In this document: piece after piece, positions 6,666 through 12,554 of the stretch
Layout: every line of letters begins with the position of its first letter
How positions within the stretch are numbered: position 1 is the first letter of the stretch
NCBI GenBank assembly: GCA_002373045.1
Contig: DFHU01000008.1
Location: forward strand, 1 to 12,615
DNA: 12,615 nucleotides
Direction of reading: 5' to 3'
From: Pseudoselenomonas ruminantium
GTDB lineage: Bacteria > Bacillota > Negativicutes > Selenomonadales > Selenomonadaceae
The notes under the pieces: generated by a model
Seen by the model: the letters and a program-made list of their open reading frames with translations, nothing else
The model's database searches: none
What the model was told of the DNA's origin: nothing
Position numbers and translations under genes: made by a program

Positions 6666-7864
6666 CAGTTTTCATCCTTCGCGAGGCAACAGTTCTTATA
6701 CTTCTTGCCGCTGCCGCAGGGACAAGGGTCATTGCGCCCAGCCTTCTGGCGGCGCACTTCAGCAAAGGGAATCACCTGTCCCATGCCACTCTTTGCGAAA
6801 AGTTCGCTCGGTGTATGGCCTTTGAGTGGCCAAAGATGGGTTTCGTTATTGTAGGCAATGAGCAGAGGAACGACTGCCTTCATCTTGGCTTCGTCCTTCA
6901 TCATCCCAAGCTGTTCCAGATATTCAGCCGCTTCCGTCATCGAGCCGCCATTTTGCAGCAGGATAAAGATTTCACCGACGATATCGGCAGCCTTGAGCAC
7001 ATCACAGCCATGTTCCTTCATAAAGAACTGCGCCAGTTCTTTATATTCATTGGTATCGTCAATATGGTTGTCGGCACCGGCTTCAAAGAGCTGTTTGTAA
7101 CCAAACTCTGCAAAATCCAGATTGCTGTGCTTACGCTGTTCGTCCTCTAATGCGTTTTCATCAATCAACGTATAATACTTCACGCCCTGCGGCAGTGCCA
7201 CAATGGTGTTCGTCCAGCAGGAAGCATTGAGCATGACGCCGACAAAATCCTTGAAGGAGAGGTTTTCCCGCTGGTCCGCTTCGAGCTGTCCTGCCACTTT
7301 GGTATAAAGGGTTTCATAATCCATATAACCGCAGTAGAACAGATAACCGGCTGTCAGGCGAGTGATTTCCGTATTCATGGTTGCCAGCGCTTCAAAGTTC
7401 GGTGAATCCAGCTTCTTGAATTCATCACGGATTTCCTTCGGCATATACCAGACGAGCTTATCGCCATCCTTGCCGCAGGACAGCAGCCCCAAGCCACGCA
7501 GATAATCCAAACGTACGTCATCATCCCGCAGCTTATCGCTCTTGCCCTTTTCCAAAATGAAATGCTGGAAACACTCATATTCTTCGAGCAGAATTGACGG
7601 CAGCCAGATGCGGGCAAATTTCAGGATTTCCGGCACAAGCGTCTCTGCCAGTTCAGCCTTCTTTAGAGAGCTTACACCGCTGATGTTGAGGTTGTAACGG
7701 ATATCATCCAGCTCAACCTTGGTCATGGCATTCAGCATTTCCTGCAGTGTATTCTTCTCCGGCAATTTATGGCGATAGAGGGCTTTCTTTCGCTCCTCCA
7801 TATCTGCTTCCATCATCTGTGCAAGGGTTTCTGCCTGAGTCAATTCATTTTTCTGGTCTTCCAT
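6665..7864 (-). CDS. SEC-C zinc-motif protein with SAP-like N-terminal region
   Basis: A 399-residue soluble protein of unknown function. The C-terminus holds a textbook SEC-C metal-binding motif, GRNDPCPCGSGKKYKNCC (376-393), with Cys381, Cys383, Cys392 and Cys393 as zinc ligands; the same motif ends SecA and several uncharacterised proteins. Residues 48-80 (VELDDIRYNLNISGVSSLKK and beyond) resemble a SAP/Rho-N helix-extension-helix fold, which in other proteins binds nucleic acid; this is by eye and tentative. The 80-370 region is mostly predicted helical, with no membrane segment or signal peptide. The start ATG has only a distant AAAGGA site, so the exact start is uncertain. The gene sits between the cell-wall amidase and the MATE exporter, overlapping the latter by one base, so it is in that operon. 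A protein-quality-control or ribosome/translocon link is possible but not shown. Confidence 0.85.
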   Translation of the reverse strand: MEDQKNELTQAETLAQMMEADMEERKKALYRHKLPEKNTLQEMLNAMTKVELDDIRYNLNISGVSSLKKAELAETLVPEILKFARIWLPSILLEEYECFQHFILEKGKSDKLRDDDVRLDYLRGLGLLSCGKDGDKLVWYMPKEIRDEFKKLDSPNFEALATMNTEITRLTAGYLFYCGYMDYETLYTKVAGQLEADQRENLSFKDFVGVMLNASCWTNTIVALPQGVKYYTLIDENALEDEQRKHSNLDFAEFGYKQLFEAGADNHIDDTNEYKELAQFFMKEHGCDVLKAADIVGEIFILLQNGGSMTEAAEYLEQLGMMKDEAKMKAVVPLLIAYNNETHLWPLKGHTPSELFAKSGMGQVIPFAEVRRQKAGRNDPCPCGSGKKYKNCCLAKDEN

Positions 7865-7916
7865 TGGTAATTCTAAAATCCTTTCTTTCCGTACATCTTA
7901 AAGGGTAATCTGTTCA

Positions 7917-9110
7917 TCAGCCAAAGTAATCGGCAATGCCATCAGCAATGCCCTGCGCGGCTTTGCGAACACCTTCTTCGCTGTTCATGAGTTTCTCTTC
8001 ACTTTCATTGGAGATAAACGCCAGTTCCACCAGGGTTGCAGGCATATCGGTATTCTTCACCACATAGAAATTGCAGCTCTGCGTTCCACGGCTCTGCGTT
8101 CCCAACTGGTCAATAACACCAGCGCGCACCTTATCGGCCAAAATGCGGGAACGCTTTTCGCCCAAAGAGTAATAATAGCCGGTAGTACCACGGGCAGCAT
8201 TGCTGGTGAAGGAATCCATATGTATCGAGATGAAGATATCGGCTTTCTTTTCATTGGCGATATCACAGCGAGCCTGCAATTCTTCAATATCCGTAGCCTT
8301 AGCCCGTTTCTTGGACACCTCGATATCGGCGTTGCGGGTCATATAAACAGTAGCCCCCTCATTTACCAACAGGCGCTTAAGTTCATTCGACACCCGCAAG
8401 GTAACACTCTTTTCCATAACCCCTGTGGGGCCGATAGCGCCTGAATCACTGCCGCCATGGCCCGGGTCAATGACGATTACACGCCCTTTCAAGCCTGTAA
8501 TCCCCGCCAGTTCATTATCCGTATCATCCTCTGCAACAGGTTTCTGCTCAGGTTCAGGGTCAGCCTGCGGCTCTGCCGGCGGAGCAGGTTCTACTACTTC
8601 TGGTTCAGGCTTTGCCGGTTTGCTCTCTTTATTGGGCAAGTCAATCTGAACACCATCGGAATTGGTGAGATTGCCGAAATCCATAACAATCCGCCCGGGA
8701 ACTGTTCCTCCCTCCAGCGAAAACACATGGTAATTGTTTTTGCTGACCTTGGTCTCCACGACCACGCGAACCGTGTTTGGGTCAAACTGTGCGATTTTCA
8801 CATTGCCGACGAAGCGGTTTTCAATATGAATATGTTTATCCACCTTCGGCGACAACCAGGCTTTTTCGATATCCACTACCACTCTGTCCGGTGATGACAG
8901 CACCATCTTCTTATATTTTACCGGCTTATCTGCATCGATAACAATACGCGTTTTATCCCCATCAAAACTATCACGAATACCCGTGATTTCCGCCATGCCG
9001 CTGACGCGTTCGCTAAAATCGCCCTCAGCCGCCAAGGCTGTCGACATGGGTAAAAGCAAACAAACGGCAGCGAGCAGAAAACGCTTTATATAAAAGAAAA
9101 TCCGTTGCAT
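7917..9110 (-). CDS. N-acetylmuramoyl-L-alanine amidase with AMIN domain (AmiC-like)
   Basis: Periplasmic zinc hydrolase that cuts the bond between MurNAc and the L-alanine of the peptidoglycan stem, as in daughter-cell separation. The 397-residue chain has, in order: a Sec-type signal peptide (1-28, ending STALAA; no twin arginine, unlike E. coli AmiA/AmiC), an AMIN domain (about 40-146) that targets peptidoglycan or the septum, a Pro/Glu-rich linker (163-196), and an Amidase_3 domain (209-397). Zinc ligands His218 (DPGHGG), Glu233 (GVMEKS) and His297 (SIHMDS) and catalytic Glu362 (LVELAFIS) are all present. A longer reading frame begins at 9134, but GGGAGGAG (9122-9115) lies inside it and the ATG at 9110 starts a proper signal peptide, so I chose 9110. 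It is the first gene of the operon running to 3378. Whether it needs an activator such as EnvC/NlpD cannot be read. Confidence 0.93.
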   Translation of the reverse strand: MQRIFFYIKRFLLAAVCLLLPMSTALAAEGDFSERVSGMAEITGIRDSFDGDKTRIVIDADKPVKYKKMVLSSPDRVVVDIEKAWLSPKVDKHIHIENRFVGNVKIAQFDPNTVRVVVETKVSKNNYHVFSLEGGTVPGRIVMDFGNLTNSDGVQIDLPNKESKPAKPEPEVVEPAPPAEPQADPEPEQKPVAEDDTDNELAGITGLKGRVIVIDPGHGGSDSGAIGPTGVMEKSVTLRVSNELKRLLVNEGATVYMTRNADIEVSKKRAKATDIEELQARCDIANEKKADIFISIHMDSFTSNAARGTTGYYYSLGEKRSRILADKVRAGVIDQLGTQSRGTQSCNFYVVKNTDMPATLVELAFISNESEEKLMNSEEGVRKAAQGIADGIADYFG

Positions 9111-9114
9111 AGAA

Positions 9115-9122
9115 CTCCTCCC
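9115..9122 (-). promoter_or_regulatory. Ribosome binding site fixing the amidase start
   Basis: On the minus strand GGGAGGAG is followed by TTCT and ATG at 9110-9108. It excludes the in-frame codons up to 9134 as the real start. Confidence 0.85.
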
Positions 9123-9143
9123 TAAACAGGACACATATATTCT

Positions 9144-9172
9144 ATTATCAACTTTATTGCGTGAAAATGCAA
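9144..9172 (-). promoter_or_regulatory. Probable promoter for the amidase operon
   Basis: On the minus strand: TTGCAT (9172-9167), 17-nt spacer, GATAAT (9149-9144). The -10 matches five of six bases and the -35 only three of six, so this is a moderate prediction. It lies in the gap between the palindromic element and the amidase, and no better candidate is seen. Confidence 0.45.
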
Positions 9173-9211
9173 GGGCCGGGAAGGATTTTTACTGTCAGTT
9201 CGTTATAAAAA

Positions 9212-9293
9212 GGCGGCGGGGCTGGTGATATTTTTCCGCAGCTTTTGACAAGCCTGTCTATGCGAAGGAAAAATATTACCAGCCCCACGGGCG
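9212..9293. repeat. Palindromic element with conserved head (copy in nfeD-floA 3' region)
   Basis: The stem GGGGCTGGTGATATTTTTCC (9218-9237) pairs with GGAAAAATATTACCAGCCCC (9267-9286) with one mismatch. The outer base has drifted on the left side (GGCGGC against GGGCGTCC). The loop contains CGCAGC, TTTTGACAAGCCTGTCTATG and GCGAAGG; GACA-AGCC-TGTC can form a small apical hairpin. It starts 39 nt after the stop of the unknown gene at 9333 and ends before the amidase promoter. On the minus strand the hairpin is followed by CCTTTTTAT, so this copy may serve as the terminator of the nfeD-floA operon. Confidence 0.8.
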
Positions 9294-9332
9294 TCCTGTA
9301 TAGCAGAATGTAAACCTAACTGCCAACAACTA

Positions 9333-9761
9333 CTATCTTCTTGCTTTTGGTTTGCCGAGAATTTCTGACCAGATAACAGCCTGTTGCAGGTTATTTAATG
9401 TCACCGTGCTTTGCGGGGCTGGCGTTTGTTCAGTCCGCTGCTTTTCTGCGCGGCTTTCAGCCTGTTCCCGTTGCTGTTGTTTTTTCTTCCTGCGCAACAT
9501 TTCCTGATAGCGTTCCTGCTGTGCGCGAATTGCATCCTGTGTTTCCACTTCTGCCGTTGTCTGGATGTCCGACAGGGGCGGTGCACCTCGCAGTTCCGGG
9601 ATTTCGATTTTCCTGCGCTCCCGCTTAGGCTGCGGAATGTCCGGCAACGGACGCTGAGGAAAATCCGGTATACGGCGTTTGGGAACCGGCTTTTTCTTAT
9701 CCTTGCGGTCAGAGAAAATGGCAAAGAGAATAAAGAGGACGATGACCCAAAAGGAGTCCAT
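9333..9761 (-). CDS. Hypothetical membrane-anchored protein, third gene of the nfeD-floA operon
   Basis: A 142-residue protein I do not recognise as a named family. Residues 3-16 (SFWVIVLFILFAIF) form one short membrane anchor at the very N-terminus. A strongly basic, Pro-rich stretch follows (18-52), then an acidic patch (66-76), a charged Gln/Arg/Glu-rich helix likely to form a coiled coil (77-112), and a C-terminal segment LNNLQQAVIWSEILGKPKAR (122-141) that looks like a short conserved docking peptide. The strongly basic stretch after the anchor suggests the bulk faces the cytoplasm. Start ATG has AAGGGGGG just upstream, overlapping the floA stop codon; the gap to floA is 12 nt, so it is cotranscribed. 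Position suggests a partner of the FloA/NfeD membrane scaffold, by context only. It is followed by the palindromic element at 9212-9293. Confidence 0.8.
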   Translation of the reverse strand: MDSFWVIVLFILFAIFSDRKDKKKPVPKRRIPDFPQRPLPDIPQPKRERRKIEIPELRGAPPLSDIQTTAEVETQDAIRAQQERYQEMLRRKKKQQQREQAESRAEKQRTEQTPAPQSTVTLNNLQQAVIWSEILGKPKARR

Positions 9762-9773
9762 GGGAATCCCCCC

Positions 9774-10775
9774 TTATTTTACCGGTGCCGCCGGCGCCTG
9801 CAGTTTACTGCCTGCACTGCTCGTGCTGATGGCATTGCGCATATCCGTATCCGCCTGCACATTGTTGAGGTTATAGTAATCCATAACGCCCAGCTTGCCT
9901 TCCCGCAAAGCCTGTGCCATAGCGTGCGGAACTTCCGCCTGTGCTTCGACGACCTTGGCTTCCATTTCCTGCGTGTAAGCCTTCATTTCCTGCTCTTTGG
10001 CCACAGCCATCGCGCGGCGTTCTTCGGCTTTGGCCTGGGCAATGCGCTTGTCGGCTTCAGCCTGGTCGGTCTGCAGTTCAGCACCGATATTGCGGCCTAC
10101 ATCCACATCGGCGATATCAATGGAAAGGATTTCAAAAGCCGTACCGGCATCAAGCCCCTTGCCCAGTACAGTTTTGGAAATATCATCGGGGTTTGCCAGC
10201 ACATCATTATGGCTTTCGGAAGAACCAACCGTCGTGACGATACCTTCGCCGACGCGGGCGATAATCGTGGGTTCGCCAGCACCACCAACCAAACGGTCAA
10301 TATTGGCACGCACGGTCACACGCGCCTTGATTTTGAGTTCAATGCCGTTTTTGGCCACTGCCGAAACCACCGGCGTTTCAATCACCTTCGGATTAACGCT
10401 CATCTGCACCGCTTCGAGCACATCACGGCCAGCTAAATCGATAGCCGCCGAGCGTTCAAAGGGCAGAGGAATCTGCGCACGGTGAGCCGCGATAAGAGCA
10501 TCCACGACCTTATCCACGTTCCCCCCCGCAAGATAATGCGCTTCGAGCTGATTAACGGCTACATCAAGACCTGCTTTATTCGCCTTAATCAGCGGCAGGA
10601 TAATCTTATTGGGCGGTACACGGCGCATGCGCATACCTACAAGCGTCATAATGCCCACCCGCACATTAGCTGCCAATGCAGAAATCCAGAGTCCGATGGG
10701 GACAAAATGCAGGAACACCATGACAAACGCAATAATCAGGACTAACAGAAAACCTGTTCCAATCAAACCGCCCAT
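9774..10775 (-). CDS. floA: Flotillin-like protein FloA
   Basis: Bacterial flotillin-like scaffold of the FloA (YqfA) family, which gathers membrane proteins into functional microdomains and affects membrane fluidity. The 333-residue protein has an N-terminal membrane hairpin (about 3-38), an SPFH-like domain including FERSAAIDLAGRDVLEAVQM (106-125) and the TVLGKGLDAGTAFEILSIDI region (202-221), and an Ala/Glu-rich coiled-coil (236-284) with the repeated EA pattern of flotillins. The tail carries GKLGVMDYYNLNNVQADT (293-310), strongly conserved in FloA proteins. Two starts are possible: TTG at 10779-10781 and ATG at 10773-10775, both behind AAGGGGG; ATG is preferred. It follows nfeD after about 14 nt. 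In Bacillus subtilis the same pair (yqeZ-yqfA) forms a sigma-W operon; no sigma-W site is recognised here. Confidence 0.95.
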   Translation of the reverse strand: MGGLIGTGFLLVLIIAFVMVFLHFVPIGLWISALAANVRVGIMTLVGMRMRRVPPNKIILPLIKANKAGLDVAVNQLEAHYLAGGNVDKVVDALIAAHRAQIPLPFERSAAIDLAGRDVLEAVQMSVNPKVIETPVVSAVAKNGIELKIKARVTVRANIDRLVGGAGEPTIIARVGEGIVTTVGSSESHNDVLANPDDISKTVLGKGLDAGTAFEILSIDIADVDVGRNIGAELQTDQAEADKRIAQAKAEERRAMAVAKEQEMKAYTQEMEAKVVEAQAEVPHAMAQALREGKLGVMDYYNLNNVQADTDMRNAISTSSAGSKLQAPAAPVK

Positions 10776-10789
10776 AAACAAAAACCCCC

Positions 10790-11422
10790 TTAAACTTGTC
10801 GTACAACTACACGGTTTCCTTCAACTGCCACCACTTGAACCTGTGCACCTTTCGGCACAAAAGCACCTTCGGAAACCACATCCACAGGCTTGCCATTCAA
10901 CCGCACACTGCCGGAAGGACGCAGCTCCGTGAGCACTTCCCCGACAGCTCCTAGCAGGGATTCCCGTGGTGCCGCACTGACAAACCCGCGTTCCGAACGC
11001 GACTCATCTTTGAGCACCACTTTATTCCAAAGTTTACTCGATGGCAGGCGTTTCACAATCAGGGCAAAAATCACAATCGCCGCCACAAAGGAAATTAGCA
11101 TGGCATACAGCGCATGAATATCGCCGCCCAAAGCCAATACCACACTGTAGAGCATCGCCGCTACCCCCAGTCCGGCTAAAAGCCCCACCGTCGGCAGCAG
11201 CATTTCCACAATAATACAGATAATACCGCCCATAAAAATGGCAATCTGATAAAGCGAAACCAGACCTTTCACATACTGGCTGCCCCAAAAGACACCAGCA
11301 GCCACCAGCCCCAACAAAATGCCCGCGCCCATGCCGCCAGTCTTAATCTCGACCATAATGGCCAAAAACATAATCACCAGCAAAAGCATCTGCAGCACCG
11401 GCATATTAATCGCCACATCCAT
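10790..11422 (-). CDS. NfeD-family membrane protein (short form)
   Basis: Membrane protein of the NfeD family, partner of flotillin-like proteins. The 210 residues begin with five hydrophobic segments (about 8-25, 30-48, 56-77, 80-98 and 104-124). A cytoplasmic OB-fold-like domain follows (about 156-210), starting LLGAVGEVLTELRPSGSVRL (156-175) and ending EGNRVVVRQV. The N-terminal serine-protease (ClpP-like) domain of long NfeD/YqeZ proteins is absent, so this is the short membrane-plus-OB form and is not expected to be proteolytic. Start ATG has AAGGGGGTGA four bases upstream, nearly the full anti-Shine-Dalgarno complement. It is the first gene of the operon with floA and the small protein at 9333. 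No convincing sigma-A promoter was found in the 70 bp upstream, which run straight into a palindromic element. Confidence 0.93.
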   Translation of the reverse strand: MDVAINMPVLQMLLLVIMFLAIMVEIKTGGMGAGILLGLVAAGVFWGSQYVKGLVSLYQIAIFMGGIICIIVEMLLPTVGLLAGLGVAAMLYSVVLALGGDIHALYAMLISFVAAIVIFALIVKRLPSSKLWNKVVLKDESRSERGFVSAAPRESLLGAVGEVLTELRPSGSVRLNGKPVDVVSEGAFVPKGAQVQVVAVEGNRVVVRQV

Positions 11423-11437
11423 AGCCTCACCCCCTTA

Positions 11438-11449
11438 GGAAATATTTCC
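11438..11449. other. 12-bp perfect palindrome upstream of nfeD
   Basis: GGAAATATTTCC is its own reverse complement and lies just upstream of the nfeD ribosome binding site. It could be a repressor operator in the leader, or chance in an AT-rich stretch. No protein for it can be named. Confidence 0.3.
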
Positions 11450-11495
11450 ACATTCCCCGCAAAAAATCCTGCCAAATGCAAGCACATCGTATTAA

Positions 11496-11579
11496 GCTCA
11501 TGTAGGCTGACAATATTTTTCCGCAGCTTTTGACAAGCCTGTCTATGGCGGAGGAAAAACATTGCCAGCCTACATGAGC
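11496..11579. repeat. Palindromic element with a different stem-arm sequence
   Basis: The left arm begins GCTCATGTAGGCTGACAATA (11496-11515) and continues to TTTTTCC; the right arm begins GGAAAAACATTGCCAGCCTA and ends CATGAGC. They pair over 27 positions with two mismatches. The head (CGCAGC, TTTTGACAAGCCTGTCTATG, GCGGAGG) is nearly identical to the other copies, and the flanks CACATCGTATTAAG and GCCTTAACACATCTATGTAA match the family. The arm sequence differs (CTCATGTAGG in place of CCCGTGGGGG) yet both arms changed together. It lies 74 bp upstream of nfeD. Confidence 0.82.
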
Positions 11580-11608
11580 GCCTTAACACATCTATGTAAC
11601 ATACAATC

Positions 11609-11668
11609 TAAGCCCGCGCTGAGCCGGTGATGTTTTTCGTAGCGTTTGACCAGCCTGTCTTAGCGGAG
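11609..11668. repeat. Half copy of the palindromic element (3' arm missing)
   Basis: TAAGCCCGCGCTGAGCCGGTG, then TTTTTCGTAGCG, TTTGACCAGCCTGTCTTAGC and GGAG, corresponds to the left arm and head of the family. The expected right arm (beginning GGAAAAA and ending in the complement of GCCCGCGCTGAGCC) is absent. The sequence passes directly through CAATCGTATCGTAC into the next copy. Together with the copies at 11496-11579 and 11686-11768 it fills most of the gene-free stretch 11423-11791. Confidence 0.7.
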
Positions 11669-11685
11669 CAATCGTATCGTACTAA

Positions 11686-11768
11686 GCCCGTGGGGGCTGG
11701 CGGTGTTTTTCCGTAGCGTTTGACAAGCCTGTCTCAGCGGAGGAAAAATACTGCCAGCCCCCACGGGC
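11686..11768. repeat. Full palindromic element downstream of yqeY
   Basis: The left arm begins GCCCGTGGGGGCTGGCGGTG and continues TTTTTCC; the right arm is its reverse complement apart from two positions, both of which are G-U pairs on the plus-strand RNA, so 27 pairs can form. The head reads CGTAGCG, TTTGACAAGCCTGTCTCAGC, GGAGG. The family tail GTCTTATCACTACGATGTAA follows, and the yqeY stop codon is 23 nt beyond the stem. On the minus strand it stands in the 3' untranslated region of yqeY; no U-tract follows, so it is not a classical terminator. Confidence 0.85.
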
Positions 11769-11791
11769 GTCTTATCACTACGATGTAACTC

Positions 11792-12238
11792 TTATCCCTG
11801 CAAGAAACTCTTTACAATTGTATTAACCATCTTCCCATCAGCGCGCCCCTTAACCTTCGGCATCAGCACGCCCATAACTTTGCCCATATCCTTCGGCGTA
11901 GCAGCTCCGGTCTGTTCCACAGCAGCCTTGACCAGTTCACGCACTTCATCTTCAGACAGCTGAGCCGGCAGGTAAGGCAGGAGCACGTCGATTTCCGCCT
12001 GCGTCTTTTCGACCAAGTCCTCACGGCCGCCCTTCTGGAATTCCTCAATGGAATCACGGCGCATCTTTACTTCCTTGCTGATAACCGCGATTACATCTTC
12101 CTCGCCGAGTTCCTTCTGCCCGTCGATTTCCTGCTGACGGATAGCACCGCGCACCATACGGATAACGGCCAGACGTTCCTTTTCCTTGTTCTTCATGGCT
12201 TCTTTCATATCTGCGGTAAGCTGTTCTTTTAACGACAT
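11792..12238 (-). CDS. yqeY: GatB/YqeY domain-containing protein
   Basis: Small cytoplasmic protein of the YqeY family, related to the tail domain of the GatB subunit of the tRNA-dependent amidotransferase. That domain helps bind tRNA, and the stand-alone protein's role is not settled. The 148 residues show the family pattern: MSLKEQLTADMKEAMKNK at the start, then RLAVIRMVRGAIRQQEID, the KEVKMRRDSIEEFQKGGRED stretch, PYLPAQLSEDE, and the C-terminal DMGKVMGVLMPKVKGRADGK with a final NTIVKSFLQG. A longer frame opens at 12271, but GGAGG (12251-12247) lies eight bases before the ATG at 12238 and the family begins with MSL, so 12238 is chosen. It follows rpsU, a pairing common in Firmicutes, with an intrinsic terminator between them that should reduce its expression relative to rpsU. 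Confidence 0.93.
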   Translation of the reverse strand: MSLKEQLTADMKEAMKNKEKERLAVIRMVRGAIRQQEIDGQKELGEEDVIAVISKEVKMRRDSIEEFQKGGREDLVEKTQAEIDVLLPYLPAQLSEDEVRELVKAAVEQTGAATPKDMGKVMGVLMPKVKGRADGKMVNTIVKSFLQG

Positions 12239-12269
12239 ATCTTCTTCCTCCAATATAAATCCATATAAC

Positions 12270-12307
12270 AAAAAGACACCTGAAAATCTTACGATCTGCA
12301 GGTGTCT
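12270..12307 (-). terminator. Rho-independent terminator between rpsU and yqeY
   Basis: On the minus strand: AGACACCTG, a 16-nt loop, CAGGTGTCT, then TTTTGTT. The 9-bp stem is perfect. It begins 8 nt after the rpsU stop codon. The large loop and interrupted U-tract suggest partial termination, leaving some read-through for yqeY, for which no separate promoter is evident. Confidence 0.85.
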
Positions 12308-12315
12308 CGCGCAAA

Positions 12316-12495
12316 TTATCTGAACTTGCGTTTACGAGCTGCTTCAGATTTCTTCTTGCGGCGAACGCTCGGTTTCTCGTAATGTTCACGTTTTCTCACT
12401 TCAGCCAGCGTGCCAGCTTTCTGGGACATACGCTTGAAGCGGCGGAGAGCACTATCGATTGATTCGTTTTTACCAACTTTAATTTCGTTTGCCAT
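12316..12495 (-). CDS. rpsU: 30S ribosomal protein S21
   Basis: Small-subunit ribosomal protein bS21, which sits near the 3' end of 16S rRNA and assists mRNA initiation. Reading the minus strand from the ATG at 12493-12495 gives 59 residues, the usual bS21 length. It starts MANEIKVGKNESIDSALRRF, contains FKRMSQKAGTLAEVRKREHY, and ends in a strongly basic tail (KPSVRRKKKSEAARKRKFR) followed by TAA at 12316-12318. The Shine-Dalgarno GGAGGGGGG is very strong and lies 9 nt upstream. A perfect-consensus promoter precedes it with a leader of roughly 50 nt, and a terminator follows. In that leader CTCC (near 12524-12527) could pair with GGAG of the ribosome binding site, which might allow translational control, but the stem is only four base pairs. 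Confidence 0.96.
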   Translation of the reverse strand: MANEIKVGKNESIDSALRRFKRMSQKAGTLAEVRKREHYEKPSVRRKKKSEAARKRKFR

Positions 12496-12554
12496 CTATT
12501 TTTCCCCCCCTCCACTTAACATGGGAGTTTGTGTTTCTAAAACTACACCACGAT

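Noticed and set aside
9411..10436. A 341-codon plus-strand frame
   Set aside because: It is the antisense shadow of floA and the 9333 gene, both of which have clear family features or ribosome binding sites; its translation looks like reverse-complement coding bias.
11462..11476. Sigma-54-like site upstream of nfeD (TTGGCA ... TTGC on the minus strand)
   Set aside because: The GG and GC doublets are 11 nt apart rather than the strict 10, and no activator gene or other sigma-54 context is present.
11708..11745. TTGACA in the element heads as promoter -35 boxes
   Set aside because: No TATAAT-like hexamer lies 16-18 nt downstream on the plus strand in the copies examined, and no gene follows on that strand.
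11496..11768. Integron attC-like recombination sites
   Set aside because: The palindromes are imperfect hairpins with conserved flanks, but the core-site pattern of attC is not clear, the neighbouring genes are housekeeping operons rather than cassettes, and no integrase is present.
11496..11768. CRISPR array
   Set aside because: The repeats are long, diverged palindromes with irregular spacing and no uniform spacers, and there are no cas genes.
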